Under the pieces are notes generated by a model, which saw nothing but the letters and a program-made list of their open reading frames with translations, was not told where the DNA came from and did no database searches. The position numbers and the translations under genes were made by a program. Shown here one piece after another: positions 36,024 through 48,685 of a DNA stretch of 64,000 nt (position 1 is its first letter; each line of letters starts with the position of its first letter). Origin of the DNA: Carex sylvatica (taxonomy: Eukaryota; Streptophyta; Magnoliopsida; Poales; Cyperaceae); assembly GCA_964058845.1 (NCBI GenBank), contig CAXKVR010000950.1, positions 1 through 64,000 of the forward strand, given 5' to 3'.

Positions 36024-36156
36024 CTCTTTGAATTTGATGAGGTTTTGAACAGCCAGAGAGACCATGTCAATGCTGATCGGAGGCGGGCTCGTCTATGACA
36101 ACATCCAATCTCTTATTGTTGAATATGCAGAGCTTACTGTGGATGACATTCTCGAG
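36024..36156 (+). pseudogene. Single exon of a chloroplast SecA1-like gene
   Basis: SecA1 is the stromal ATPase that drives protein import into thylakoids. Starting at the acceptor TTGACAG the sequence reads LFEFDEVLNSQRDHVNADRR and then, after a frame change, YDNIQSLIVEYAELTVDDIL, ending at GAG|GTAATT. These match consecutive residues of the SecA1 helical scaffold region as I remember it. The frame change near 36095 breaks it. I found no neighbouring SecA exons; a segment after an acceptor at about 36784 (ASTEDRKRVEWYCNLSDSF) would join in frame but does not clearly match SecA. Confidence 0.75.
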
Positions 36157-39100
36157 GTAATTAATACGTAAAATGTCATGAATGATGTATAAAATATAAA
36201 ATTGTAGGAAGCATGCTTGGATACTCTTAGAAAACATAAAGATTGTCTCAAAACTAAATAATCAAGCAGACTTTCTTTTGTGCAAATAATTGAAAGAGAA
36301 GAAACTACAATGTCTTTCTAAAGTCAGGGATTTGTTTACTTTATTTATTTTAAAATTTCTTTATTTAAGAATATAAAACAAACGGACATCTAGGATTATT
36401 ATGGTTTTGTAATGAGGATTGTATGGTTTTTTCTTTTCTTTTTTTTCCTTGTGTGTTTTTCTGCACGTATATTTCTTGCCTAAAAAATCAATTTTTTTTT
36501 TTTTTGGCAAGCTAGGCAAATATTGGTATTGATACACTAGATCTAGAGAAAACTAGGATCTAGAGAAGCTGATTGCAAAACTTTAATAGTAAGTTTTATT
36601 ACACTGACAATTCAGTTTTTTTCTTTCTTATTTGGGTAAGTCTAAATCTAAAAATTAGAGAACTGGCAAGGATTTCAATTTGTTTACAGAACGTAGTAGA
36701 ATTGAGTCACTGCTAACTTTAGGGTCATTGTTGAAACCTGAAAGGAATCATTGCTAACATTTGGGATTGATTTGTTTCTTTAGTTAGCATCCACTGAAGA
36801 TCGAAAAAGAGTCGAATGGTATTGCAATCTTTCAGACTCTTTCCTCTATACCTGGTGAATTTGTATTTTGAATTGATAATTAGAAAGCAAATATATGATT
36901 TATTCTTATTTGATGGTGAATGCTTTCAACATGTTTGATAAAATGCGCAAACCAAATTCTTGTTTCTAATTTATGAGATTATGGGTTTATTTTGAGTGCA
37001 AATGGTGAGAGGCTTAATATCCAAACACTGTCCACCTGATCATGTATATATATAATTAATTTTGATATATGGCCTTGACATATGAGAAATATAAATGTTT
37101 TAAAAACAACGGTTGAACCGGTTGATCCATCAATCCGACCAGTGAACCATTGATCCGAAACTTTACTGGGTCAATATCCGATCTGGTTCTGATAACATTG
37201 GTTTAGGGTATATATATATTTTTAGGGTTTTTAGGATTTTGGCTCTTTTTATATATTTTTTTAATGGTTTTTATGATTTTTAGGGGATGCGGCCCCAAAA
37301 AAGGGGTCTGCATCTAGCGAATGTGACCATGTCAAAATTCGAATTTTTTAGAAAACGTGCTTATTTAGTTTTTTTTTTTAAAATATGGTATATTTAACAA
37401 TTTCGTTCTATATTCTACCCAAAAACTCAACACAGAGTGTTGTGAATTAACTTTGACATCCGACAGTTGAACACGACAAGAGTTGTACGTGTCATGTCTG
37501 CATTTTAACATATTATGTTGTTTGAAGTGTTTGTTAATTAGAAGGACCGTAACAATGAATACCGCACGGTTGGCATAGATTGACACGCGAGATATCATAT
37601 GTTCTTTTTAAAGAAAAATAAATGTAGTTTATGTGAATTTGAATACGCAGAAAAAAATGAATTTTTTTTTTGTAAATTATTATTTTAAATTTCAAAATTC
37701 TTTGTCATACTTTTATTTCTCTTTTCCGATTTTTTGAGCATTTTTTTTTAGATTTTCGATTTTATTACTATTAATAGTTTTTTCGGATTAAAAAAATTAT
37801 AAACATGTGGAGATTGGACGGTTTGTGGAGACACGTGCACGAATGTGTTTTGTTCTTGAAGTATTGGGTCATGTTTCTAATCTTAGTTGTCTCCGCTTGG
37901 CTAGACTAGGTTCTGATTTTGGAAATTTTTTATCTGTCAAAAAAAAAAAAGAGAGAAAAACAGTAGAATTTGTATCACTTTTAAAAAACAAAAAGAGTAC
38001 ATATTTTTTATTGATAAAAAGAACAGTAGAATTTGTATCACTTTTAAAAATAAAAATATTTGGATCAGTAAGAATTATACCAATCAAAACATAGTTTTTT
38101 TTAAAAAATCTGATGTATAGATGGAGAGAATTCTTATATTAAATCTTTAGTAAAATATGAAAAATTGTTTAAAATATAGATGAAATGTTTCTATTATATC
38201 TAAATTTTAAGATATTTTATCTATTTTTGTAAAATATTTTTATATTTTATTAAAAAAATTGAAAGAAAAAATAATAAATTGATTTGGATCGGTAAAATTT
38301 GATCTAAACTTTTTGATTTTTAAAATCAGTATTCTATCGATCTTTCTACTAATTAAAAATATGATATTTCTACGGATAAAAAATGACCTCCAATTTCTCA
38401 TGTATTTCTTGCGACCAGCAGTGATCTTTCATTTATGCTGTTAAACTTTGGAATTAATGCAAACATCGCCAAAAATAAAATAAAATAAAATAAAATAACG
38501 TTAATAGACAGGACAATACAAGCTGCAGTAATGCATTCTACATCGTGTGTGTGAAGTAATGCATTCAAGTGTATCGTGGTCGAATCCGTATCCTCTGAGA
38601 TGTCTCAAATCTTTGTATAATCCAAAGGATCAGAATTGTTTCCCACTTTAATGGGGCCGCTAATAAGACTGCTAGTCATGTTCATGTACTCGCTGAACTG
38701 GCAAAAACTGGTATGCTAGTAATTATTTTGCATATATCTATGTATGATTTATATATCCTATAAGTTCCATTTATGAGGGGCACTTTTGTTTATCTTTCTA
38801 ACTAACATGCCTCCTCTGGATTTGGTAAGAAAAAGTGAGCCAGATATTTAATAATGGAAAATTGAAAAAATTGACCAGTGTAGTTCGGTTGGCTAGGTAG
38901 GTACTAACTGCATGGGTTGCATCACAGTATAGATGTGGCTGGTACGATGTTGGAATTAGAGACTTAAGTTGGAAAAACAGTGAATCTATCATTCTGGTAC
39001 CAGTTCAGAATTGCTAAGAATACTACTACCACAACATTTCTCCATAATACAAACAATCCCTTTTATTTTAGTGGTACAAAGTCTGAAATCAAATTGTGCA

Positions 39101-40170
39101 ACTAACCATACTGTCATTTAATGAGCAGATTTGTAAGTAGACTGTAAGTACAGGGCTTCAAATTAGCTTTTACTCTTTTTTTTCTCTTTGCATTCCTGTA
39201 ACTTTTGTATGTTGTAAATTTTGACAGGAAATCAAAGGAAAGAGATCAAAAATCAAAGATTTAACTCATAAAAATTCATAAGACTTGATCTTGTCAGATG
39301 CTTTTAGTGTAAACATCACAATTTAGTCCCTGGTTTTAGTTTTATTATGTTTTTTTATCCAAAATAAGATATTTAAGCTTGTAACAGTAGGCTTTAAAAG
39401 GGTGATTTAGTTTGAACATATGCCTAAGTTCAGCAACCTCAGATTTATTCAACATATCCAATGTAACACCAGATATTCTGAATTTATCCTTGTGCATTTG
39501 GAGACTAATATATAACAAAAAAGAAGAATAAATTTATGGGAGCTTTTGCCAAGCCAGCAGTAATATCAGTATTTACCATGATAGCTATGACTATACTGCA
39601 CGTATTTTCCTAGAATTTATGAAAACATCTGCTAATCTATTTTACTATTTCTGGCCACAATCAACCATATAATATATTCACCACTTTTGCCTCTCTCCAT
39701 ACATTTTTCATTTCCTAGAAGAAAAATTACCAGAATAGTTCAATTCTCTGAGTTCCCTTTATGACTACGTTGGATTATATTTATAACTGAATTGAATATC
39801 TTGAGGAAAGACAGAACGGTTTTGATTTTAATTGGTGGAATTGCAGTATTGTCAAAAGATAAAATAATTAATTTTTTTTTGTCATTTTGAGAATCTGTAG
39901 CACCCACAAAGTACCTCTTTACCTACCAAGGTAAGTATTATCATTTCCTTTTATGTGCATTTCATTTACTATGTACTGGTAGAAACTGCTATTACTGAAC
40001 AGTAGCATTCTGACACCCCCATATCAAACTATATATAAAGCTTACAAAATTTAATGACTTTTAGCAAACTAGACAAAACATTTTGCTGTGCTTAGAAATA
40101 AGACCCAATATTTCTCATATTTGCAACCAGCAACTAATTCTCATATGCAAAGATAAACCGTACTATCAGC
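36157..40170. other. Gene-poor 4 kb
   Basis: Low-complexity and AT-rich. Near 37100-37200 is a gttgaaccggttgatcc-type fragment common in plant repeats. Near 37960-38050 cagtagaatttgtatcactt occurs twice, 66 bp apart. No gene is supported. Confidence 0.45.
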
Positions 40171-42265
40171 TCTCATGATTAAACCAGTATTATGTTATTT
40201 GAAGGTTGCTCCTCATAAAAGCAAATCAAAAGTTTCAGCTATTGTTAAAAAGTTCATATAAACAAGTTAATTACTCTACCATTTGGTAAATATGAAAAAT
40301 GGTAGGGACGAGAGGCTAGATCAGTTTTGGTTGAATCAATGAAGGATGTAAGACAACTGTTTGGTGGTGCTCTAAAAAAATGTAGAAAAGTTGGGGTTTT
40401 CTGCAAATAAAAAAAACTAGTCGGAGAGCATTATGGGCCTTTCAAATATAGTTTAGAGAATTATGGGCCTTTCAAAAATCGGAGAGCATTATGAGCATAA
40501 AAACATGCTTCTCAATATATGGACAAGAGTTGGAGGTGCTTAATGGGCCTTTCAAAATTCGTTTAAACTCAATCCGTTCGGTCTCCTTTTTTTTTTTTTT
40601 TTTTTCTTCAGACTCTATGGACCGTTCGATCTCTCCCTCTTTTCTTTGTAAATAAATTACATTTATTGCAACTCCGCAAACCAAGACATTTGCCCATATT
40701 GACTTGCATGGACTCACGCTCTTTTCAATGTTACTTTTATTTTTTCATTGTATGTGAATCAAATTAATCTATTTGTCGTCATCTTAATTATCATGGTGCT
40801 TGTCCAATCAAAGATGCAACTAAACCAAACAAAAGATCTCTAATACAACTGATATGTGCAATCTAGCTAGTTAAGGGTCTTAGTGTCTTACCAAATTTAC
40901 CATGCATCTTGAGAATAGCGTTGATAATTTAATTATGCAAAGTTGTAGCATCATCACATCACCGTATAAAATTATAGAATCCATTTTTTACTTCCCACAT
41001 AATAGGTCATGTTCTTATTTATTAACTATTGATATACATTAATTAAGTAAATTTATATAATAATTAACTACTATATAAATGCATATATTACTACATAAAT
41101 TATTTTTTTATACTACAATTCCAACATAAACTATTTATACAACTAAAAAAATACACATAAACTACTTTTACTACAAAAAGAAAAAATTATACATAAACTA
41201 TTTATTTATACTACAATTACAAAATAAACCATTTATTTATACTACAATTACAACATAAACCATTTATTCTAATTATTTATTCATAATTACGGATTATTTA
41301 ACAAAAACAAAATAATTAAATACATACCTAACGAAATTGGTAGATCTGAAGCTTTTATTGTTCTCCTTTCAAAAATAAACAAACATACGTGATTAGAATA
41401 AAAATCACACTAATTATGAGATTTTTAAAAAAAATTATATGAAGGAAGAAAGGAGGCGCAGAGAGAAGGAAGAAGAAAAATGGAGGAAAAGAGCAATGAA
41501 TGAAGAAGGAAGATGAAGGCCACGGGTTGCATTAAAAAACAAAAAGAAAGGGAGAGACCGTTCAAAGAAAGGGGGAGACCGAACGGTCCGTCCGGTCCGG
41601 TGAAAAAATTAAAAATTGTTGGATTTTCTATGGCAGCTTTCGTGAAAAACAGACAAAAAATAGGAAAAATGAAAAAAAGTGGAGACCGGACAGTCCGTCC
41701 AGTCTGGAGAAAAAAAAAATGCAAGTCTTCGATGATTAGAAGTTCTCATGATTAAACCAGTATTATGTTATTTGAAGGTTGCTCCTCATAAAAGCAAATC
41801 AAAAGTTTCAGCTATTGTTAAAAAGTTCATATAAACAAGTTAATTACTCTACCATTTGGTAAATATGAAAAATGGTAGGGACGAGAGGCTAGATCAGTTT
41901 TGGTTGAATCAATGAAGGATGTAAGACAACTGTTTGGTGGTGCTCTAAAAAAATGTAGAAAAGTTGGGGTTTTCTGCAAATAAAAAAAACTAGTCGGAGA
42001 GCATTATGGGCCTTTCAAATATAGTTTAGAGAATTATGGGCCTTTCAAAAATCGGAGAGCATTATGAGCATAAAAACATGCTTCTCAATATATGGACAAG
42101 AGTTGGAGGTGCTTAATGGGCCTTTCAAAATTCGTTTAAACTCAATCCGTTTGTATTGATATATTATTCACTGGGTTCTCAATATATGAACTTTGACTTC
42201 TGGGATGTCCTCCAACACGAAATTAATTTAATTTTGATGATTACAAGTTCTTATATAGTTCCTGA
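40171..42265. mobile_element. GGACCGGACGGTCCG element, copy 1 (left part, rearranged)
   Basis: Contains the same 1.17-kb core as 60110-61290, nearly base for base (core here 40577-41743). The core is flanked by 406-bp direct repeats (40171-40576 and 41744-42149), whereas copy 2 has only the right-hand one. The long terminal inverted repeats of copy 2 are missing on the left. The element runs on to 42265, where a hAT transposon interrupts it, and resumes at 48686-48718. Two small frames in the core (99 and 80 codons, opposite strands) are identical between copies but low in complexity, and no transposase is recognised. Confidence 0.8.
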
Positions 42266-42282
42266 TAGTGAATTGCTCTCGG

Positions 42283-42498
42283 ACAGAGTTCGGGCGGACC
42301 GGGCGGACCCGGGGTCGGGTACGGGTTTGGGTCGGATACGGGTATGTTGGGTATACGGGTATCTCGGGTCGGGTATACTCGGGTATATTTTTCAAAACCC
42401 GTACCCTACCCGAGTTATACCCGTGCCCGTGGTACCCGGCACGAGTAGGGCGGTTCGGGTATGGTACCCGGTCCGGGTCGGGTGCCCGGTCCGGTCCG
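42283..42498. repeat. Left subterminal GC-rich array of the hAT element
   Basis: Repeated cgggt/acccg motifs in both orientations (cgggtcgggtatactcgggt, accctacccgagttataccc). Subterminal arrays of this kind bind transposase in Ac-like hAT elements; that role here is inferred. Confidence 0.75.
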
Positions 42499-42705
42499 GT
42501 TTTTTTTTTTTTTTTTCTGTTTTTTCTCTGGATTTTTTGTCTGTTTTTTTTTCGGTTTTTTCGGTCCTTTTTTTCGGTTTTTTTTTTCTTTTTTTTTATG
42601 TTTTTTTTTATGTTTTTTTTTATGTTTTTTTTTTCTGGTTTTTTTTTCTGTTTTTTTTTCTGTTTTTTTTTTCTGTTTTTTTTTTTTTTTTTTTTTACGG
42701 TATTT
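42499..42705. repeat. T-rich low-complexity tract (ttttttttctg units)
   Basis: About 200 bp almost purely T with regular ctg, atg or cgg interruptions. Open frames across it are spurious Phe-rich translations. Confidence 0.9.
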
Positions 42706-43321
42706 TTTTACGGTGTTGTACGAATATTATTACGTGTTTATAATTCGACTTTTAAAATTAAAATAGTTAAATATCAAATAGTGTATATAAATAAATAAAA
42801 TTTGTAACTTATATATAAAAAATATTCATGCGAAAATTTGTATATTTATTCGGCTAAATACAAATGTATTTATTTATTTCTTTACACCAGTCATTTTATT
42901 TTATTTTCAAATTTTCATTCTAATTATATAGTTTCATAATTTATTTATATCTATAATATATTTTATAAACGTTCATTTATTTTTAATAGGTTACATAAAA
43001 TATAAATCAAAAATATAATTAAATCTTTTACTTTAAAAGAATAAAATAAAAATAAAAATTTTCTTAAATCAATTACTTTAAAAATAATTATGAATAATTT
43101 TAAAATAATAGATTAAAAAATAAAAGTTACCCTCCTCCTTAATTCCGGGCTTGGGACCGGCTATGTAAACTAACATAGGCGGAGTTCTAACTTTTTTTTT
43201 GTTAGTAATTCTTCTTTAAAATAGATAATTTAAAAACTAATTGAAATGTTTAGAAATTTATAATTTAAAAAATAACCATAAAGATTAAAAGAGGTTAGCA
43301 ATTTATACCGACACTACCTAT

Positions 43322-45864
43322 TTAGTAGTTTGGATTCATATACCATTGTTCGCTCTCTTCGGCACTGTCAGAATCCGAATTAGCCTCACGTGGCGCCTCA
43401 GTACCGCTTTCTTCAGTGTCGGCTTCAGATGATGATGGTTGTTGAGGCACATGTTGCGTACGCTCTTCAGCAGCAATCCAATCCTTCAAGCACACAAGTA
43501 TCTCAAAAACATGTGCACCCAACTTACTTCGTTTATCGGAGAGGATCCTGTTCGTCGAACTGAAACAACTTTCAGAAGGGACGGTTGATACGGGCACAGC
43601 AAATACATTGCGGGCCATCATAGCCAGCGTTGGCAAGAAACTTTGATGCCTCCTCCACCATGCCATCACGTCAAGTCCTTGTTCACTTTCATTGATCATC
43701 GATATATAGCCCAATAACTCGTTTGCGGATGTGTGCGGTTGGCTCTCCGACTGAAAATCTGCTAATAATCCACCACTGCTAGTGCTCCTAGTAGTGGAAC
43801 TATTTAACAATTAAAAAAATTAGTGGACAAATAATGTAGATATTATAAATAATAAAGATTGAAAACACATGTATATTTATATTCATACCTAGGGGCGGGA
43901 CGGGACGAAGCTGGGTTTCGGTTGTCACTCATTCTTGAGTGGTATATGTTAAACATCTCATCGAACTTCGAATTCACGTAAGCCTCCACCCCGGTTGAGT
44001 CTAAATGTAAATTCTGTTTGTACCTCTCAACTACTTTGATCGTGTAAAACTTCTTGTATGCCGGGTGGAGGCAGTTTGCGATAATGGCTAGGAGAGGTAC
44101 ATCTTCCCAATATTTTAGGAATTTTTGTTTCATGGCATCTACAATTGGCGTGAGAGATGCATCATAGATTTCAGATTGTTCTAATTCGCAATACACCTTG
44201 GAGATTTCATAGAGATGTCTCAGCAACTCAAACGACGTCGGTGAGTACGAGCATGATAGTTGAACTGTTGTAGTAAAAAAGATTCCAAGAAATTTGCTAA
44301 GCCTTTGCAGTTTATCCCATTCTTCGTCAATGAGTTCGAATTGCAATGCCTCGGGGTTGGAGCTTCTCAAAAACTCACCTATGACAGCTTTGTAGGGAAA
44401 GCATCGGTTCAACAACCTATATGTTGAGTTCCAACGGGTATCTATATCCCAATGTATCTTCAACTTGCTCAATCTATAGGTGACGCATAATGCATCAAAC
44501 TGTTGTTTTCTTTCTTGGTTTGAAACAATGTGGTTGAGGGCATTCTTAAATTTAATTATCAATAGTTTTACAGCTTCTGTTTTTAGACCCGCCTTCACAA
44601 CGAGGTTAAGAACGTGGCAAGCACACTTTTGGTGAAATATTTCACCATTCATGATCGGGTTTAGTGACCGTTTAAAAATCTCAATGGAAGCAATGTTGTT
44701 GCTAGCATTATCGAATGATATAGAAAAAACCTTGTTACCCAAATTCCTCTTAAGGTTATACTCTTCTAAAACCTCAATAATGGATTTGAAAATTACAGTT
44801 GCAGTGTGGGGGGAATCCAAAACTCGAAAACTTAATATTCTTTTTTGTAATACCCAATGATCATCGATCCAATGGCCGGTAATACAAGAGTACCCAAGGC
44901 CATGTTTACCGGCAGTCCATATGTCGGAGGTAATTGACACCTTATTGTTTTGGTATGCAAATAGAGCTTTAAGGTCATTTTTGGTGGAGGTAAACTGGTT
45001 TTTTATTTCACTAACCATCTTTCTATGATGGATCCTCTTGTACATTGGTTGACCTAACCCCCGAATGCATAACCGGGCAAAACTCGTGCAACCACCCATA
45101 CTTATTGGTTGTTCTTTATGGGTAATGTACCGGGCCAATTCACTAAGCATTTTTGATTCATCGAATTTTGGATTTGTTCTGGTACCATCCGCGTTTATAA
45201 GGGTTTGGATTTGTCCCGGTTCAGAATTTTCAGATGGAAACTCACCCTTTTTTTCGTGCGCCTCGGCATGTCTCTTAAAAGTACTCAAACCACTACTTTG
45301 TTTATACTCAAAAGTTTTTCGGCAAGTTTTTACCTTACATTGTCCAAAAGCCATAATGTTGTTACTCCCTCTGGTAATTTTATAAAATTTCGCCCACGGT
45401 TGATTGTATTCGGGGGGAGGTCTTTTAGTCTTCTTTCCTGCTGGTTTTTGCGGCGGATCACTTGTCGAATGAGGGACAACTTCTTCTTGAATTTCAGGTT
45501 CACCTATCGAAGGTGTACATCCTACAGGAGCAGTGTCAGTGAATTGACTCGATGCTACAGAAGAAGAGCCAATGCCTCCATATGTATACTGTGGTGTCGG
45601 TTGAAGTGTTTCTTGTGGAATGTATACATTTGGAGAGTTTGAAGTATAATATGGTGCATTCATTTGTGAGGGTTGTTGATAATTCAAATCTAGCATTAAA
45701 TCCCTTCTTTGATAATTTGGTGGATAATTTTGTGGATAATTAGGTGGTGCAATTTGGGAGGAACTTTGTGCATAATTTGGTGTATAATTTGGCATTGACG
45801 GGCCAAAAAGATCGGCCGACAGTCTCGCGATGTCCTCTTGCACGGAATCACGATGAGATGACAT
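43322..45864 (-). CDS. hAT transposase, BED zinc finger and C-terminal dimerisation domain
   Basis: Cut-and-paste DNA transposase. Exon 1 is 45864-43889 (start MSSHRDSVQEDIARL) and exon 2 is 43799-43322, joined by an 89-bp GT-AG intron (CCTAG|GTATGA ... AAATAG|TTCC) that keeps frame; predicted 817 aa. Residues about 1-140 are Asn/Pro/Tyr-rich. A BED finger follows at about 150-205 (WAKFYKI, CKVKTCRKTF, FKRHAEAH). The RNase H-like core holds SDIWTAGKHGLGYSCITGHW, FSISFDNASNN, CACHVLNLVVKAGL and HWDIDTRWNSTYRLL. The hAT dimerisation region in exon 2 reads DVMAWWRRHQSFLPTLAMMA and VPSESCFSSTNRILSDKRSKL. The acidic residues of ITSDIW, SFDNA and PSES fit the D-D-E pattern. No stop or frameshift, so it may be active. 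It resembles Ac-like/RICESLEEPER proteins. Confidence 0.95.
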
Positions 45865-45949
45865 TTATTAAACCTATTCAAAATAATAAATGTAAATTAC
45901 TTGACATATTAAAAAAAATGTAACCTTTTTATTTCACCTATTCAAAATA

Positions 45950-47815
45950 ATTCTAACATACATTGAAAATAAAAAAACAGAAATAAAAAAACAGAAAATT
46001 TAAAAACAGAAAATTAAAAAACAGAAAATAAAAAACAGAAATTAAACTAACCTATTTTAAAAAACCTATTAAAAATAAATCCGAATTTTGAAAAATAAAT
46101 CTAACCTATTCAAAACAAATATAACCACTCTACATATTCAAATCTATAAAACTAACCTATTTTAAAAAACAGAAATAAAAAAACAGAAAATTAAAAAACA
46201 GAAAATTAAAAAACAGAAAATAAAAAACAGAAATTAAACTAACCTATTTTAAAAAACCTATTAAAAATAAATCCGAATTTTGAAAAATAAATCTAACCTA
46301 TTCAAAACAAATATAATCACTCTACATATTCAAATCTATTAAACTAACCTATTTTAAAAAACCTATTAAAAATAAATCCGAATTTTGAAAAATAAATCTA
46401 ACCTATTCAAAACAAATATAATCACTTCACATATTCAAATCTATAAAACTAACCTATTTTAAAAAACCTATTAAAAATAAATCCGAATTTTGAAAAATAA
46501 ATCTAATCTATTCAAAACAAATATAATCACTTCACATATCCAAATCTATAAAACTAACCTATTTTAAAAAACCTATTAAAAATAAATCCGAATTTTGAAA
46601 AATAAATCTAACTTATTCAAAACAAATATAATCACTCCACATATTCAAATCTATACAACTAACCTATTTTAAAAAACCTATTAAAAATAAATCCGAATTT
46701 TGAAAAATAAATCTAACCTATTCAAAACAAATATAATCACTTCACATATTCAAATCTATAAAACTAACCTATTTTAAAAAACCTATTAAAAATAAATCCG
46801 AATTTTGAAAAATAAATCTAATCTATTCAAAACAAATATAATCACTCCACATATTCAAATCTATAAAACTAACCTATTTTAAAAAACCTATTAGAATTAA
46901 ATCCGAATTTTGAAAAATAAATCTAACCTATTCAAAACAAATATAATCACTTCACATATTCAAATCTATAAAACTAACATATTTTAAAAAACCTATTAAA
47001 AATAAATCCGAATTTTGAAAAATAAATCTAATCTATTCAAAACAAATATAACCACTCCACATATTCAAATCTATAAAACTAACCTATTTTAAAAAACCTA
47101 TTAGAATTAAATCCGAATTTTGAAAAATAAATCTAACCTATTCAAAACAAATATAATCACTTCACATATTGAAATCTATAAAACTAACCTATTTTAAAAA
47201 ACAGAAAATTAAAAAACAGAAATAAAAAAACAGAAAATAAAAAACAGATAATAAAAAACAAAAATTAAACTAACCTATTTTAAAAGACCTATGAAAAATA
47301 AATCTGAATTTTGAAAAATAAATCTAACCTATTCAAAACAAATATAATCACTTCACATATTCAAATCTATAAAACTAACCTATTTTAAAAAACAGAAAAT
47401 AAAAAACAGAAAATAAAAACAGAAAATAAAAAACAGAAAATAAAAAACAGAAAATAAAAAACAAAAATTAAACTAACCTATTTTAAAAAACCTATTAAAA
47501 ATAAATTCGAATTTTGAAAAATAAATCTAATCTATTCAAAACAAATATAATCACTCCACATATTCAAATCTATAAAACTAACCTATTTTAAAAAACCTAT
47601 TAAAATTAAATCCGAATTTTGAAAAATAAATCTAACCTATTCAAAACAAATATAATCACTTCACATATTCAAATCTATAAAACTAACCTATTTTAAAAAA
47701 CAGAAAATTTAAAAACAGAAATTAAAAAACAGAAATTAAATAACAGAAATTTAAAAACAGAATTTAAAAAACAGAAATTAAAAAACAGAATTTCAAAAAC
47801 AGAAATTAAAAACAA
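45950..47815. repeat. Tandem 105-bp repeats with aaaaaacagaaa spacers inside the hAT element
   Basis: About a dozen copies of a 105-bp AT-rich unit. The marker ccgaattttg recurs exactly every 105 bp at 46378, 46483, 46588, 46693, 46798, 46903, 47008 and 47113. Blocks of a 10-13-bp unit (aaaaaacagaaat) interrupt and flank the array near 45975, 46165, 47200, 47390 and 47690. It lies upstream of the transposase start, so in its leader or promoter region. Confidence 0.93.
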
Positions 47816-48274
47816 ATATAATTATTTGACATATTCAAATCTAACATAAACTAAATAAATATAACATATTCAATAAATCTAACAAATCTAATTACTTAAT
47901 AAATTTAACAAACCTAACAAATGACAAATCTAATTACTTAATATTCAATAAATCAAGCATAAACTAAATGTACTCTACAAAAATAAATTAATCTAAAATG
48001 AAATAAATGTTACCTTTAAATCTCGCGAAATTTTTTTGCGGAAGGTGCCGAACTTTGTAATTCCGTTTGCGGATTTGTGTAATGAATTAAATTTACAATT
48101 ATATTTTTTTTTTAAACAATAAATTAAAAAATAGTGAATAATTAAATTGGAGAATTGAGATTGAGAGAATGAGAGATGAGAGAATGAGAGTGTGAATTTT
48201 TGGAGAGGAAGATGGGGTATTTAAAGAAAATATTGGGAGGGAATAAAATTTGAAAGAAAAAAAAAAAAAAAAAC

Positions 48275-48680
48275 CGACGGGTGACCCGGGTGGGTCCGGC
48301 CGGTCGGGTTTGATTAGACCGGTCCGGGCCCGGTTGAACCGGCGGAAATTTGAATTCAAAAAAATTTGAATTCAACGGGTCGGGTCGGGTCAGATCGGGT
48401 CCGGGTCGGGTCGGGTTGGGTCAGGTCGGGTCGGGTCCGGGTCGGGTCGAGGTCGGGTCCGGGTCCGGGTCGGGTAGGTCGGGTCGGGTCGGGTCGGGTC
48501 GGGTCGGGTCGGGCGTAAATCGGACCGGGTTTGCTCGGGTTTTGAACCAAATAACCGTACCCTACCCGTTTTTTACCCGTACCTGTGTACCCGTTTACTC
48601 GACCCATACTCGGGCTCGGGCACGGGTACTGGGCACGGGCGGGTACGGGTCGGGTTCACCCGCCACGGGTATTTGCAAAG
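48275..48680. repeat. Right subterminal GC-rich array of the hAT element
   Basis: Dense gggtcgggtcgggtccgggt-type tandem motifs, then complement motifs (accctacccg), ending 5 bp before the terminus. Counterpart of 42283-42498. Confidence 0.85.
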
Positions 48681-48685
48681 CTCTA

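Larger units (their letters stand above)
42266..48685 (-). mobile_element. Complete autonomous-looking hAT transposon, 6.42 kb
   Basis: Flanked by a perfect 8-bp target duplication gttcctga (42258-42265 and 48686-48693). Imperfect terminal inverted repeats are TAGTGAATTGC (left) and TAGAGCTTTGC (complement of the right end). GC-rich arrays of gggtcgggt/acccgacccg motifs lie just inside both ends, and a two-exon transposase (43322-45864, minus) lies between. Removing the element restores continuity with the host repeat: the joined flanks match 61800-61840. A long tandem array fills the space between the transposase start and the right end. Confidence 0.92.

Noticed and set aside
41425..41755. 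99- and 80-codon frames repeated identically at 60966-61296
   Set aside because: Identity reflects the duplicated element, not protein conservation; the two frames overlap on opposite strands, are low in complexity and match no family.
40171..42149. LTR retrotransposon with 406-bp LTRs
   Set aside because: The direct repeats do not start TG or end CA, there is no primer-binding site, and copy 2 shows the same core in an inverted-repeat element.
42156..42798. Overlapping frames of 101-195 codons at the hAT left end
   Set aside because: They translate the subterminal GC-rich array and the T-rich tract into Gly/Arg/Val and Phe runs; no domain and no splice structure.
44651..45743. Plus-strand frames up to 145 codons inside the transposase
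   Set aside because: Antisense shadows of the well-supported minus-strand transposase.
45950..47815. CRISPR-like array
   Set aside because: The units are contiguous tandem repeats without unique spacers, in a plant transposon.
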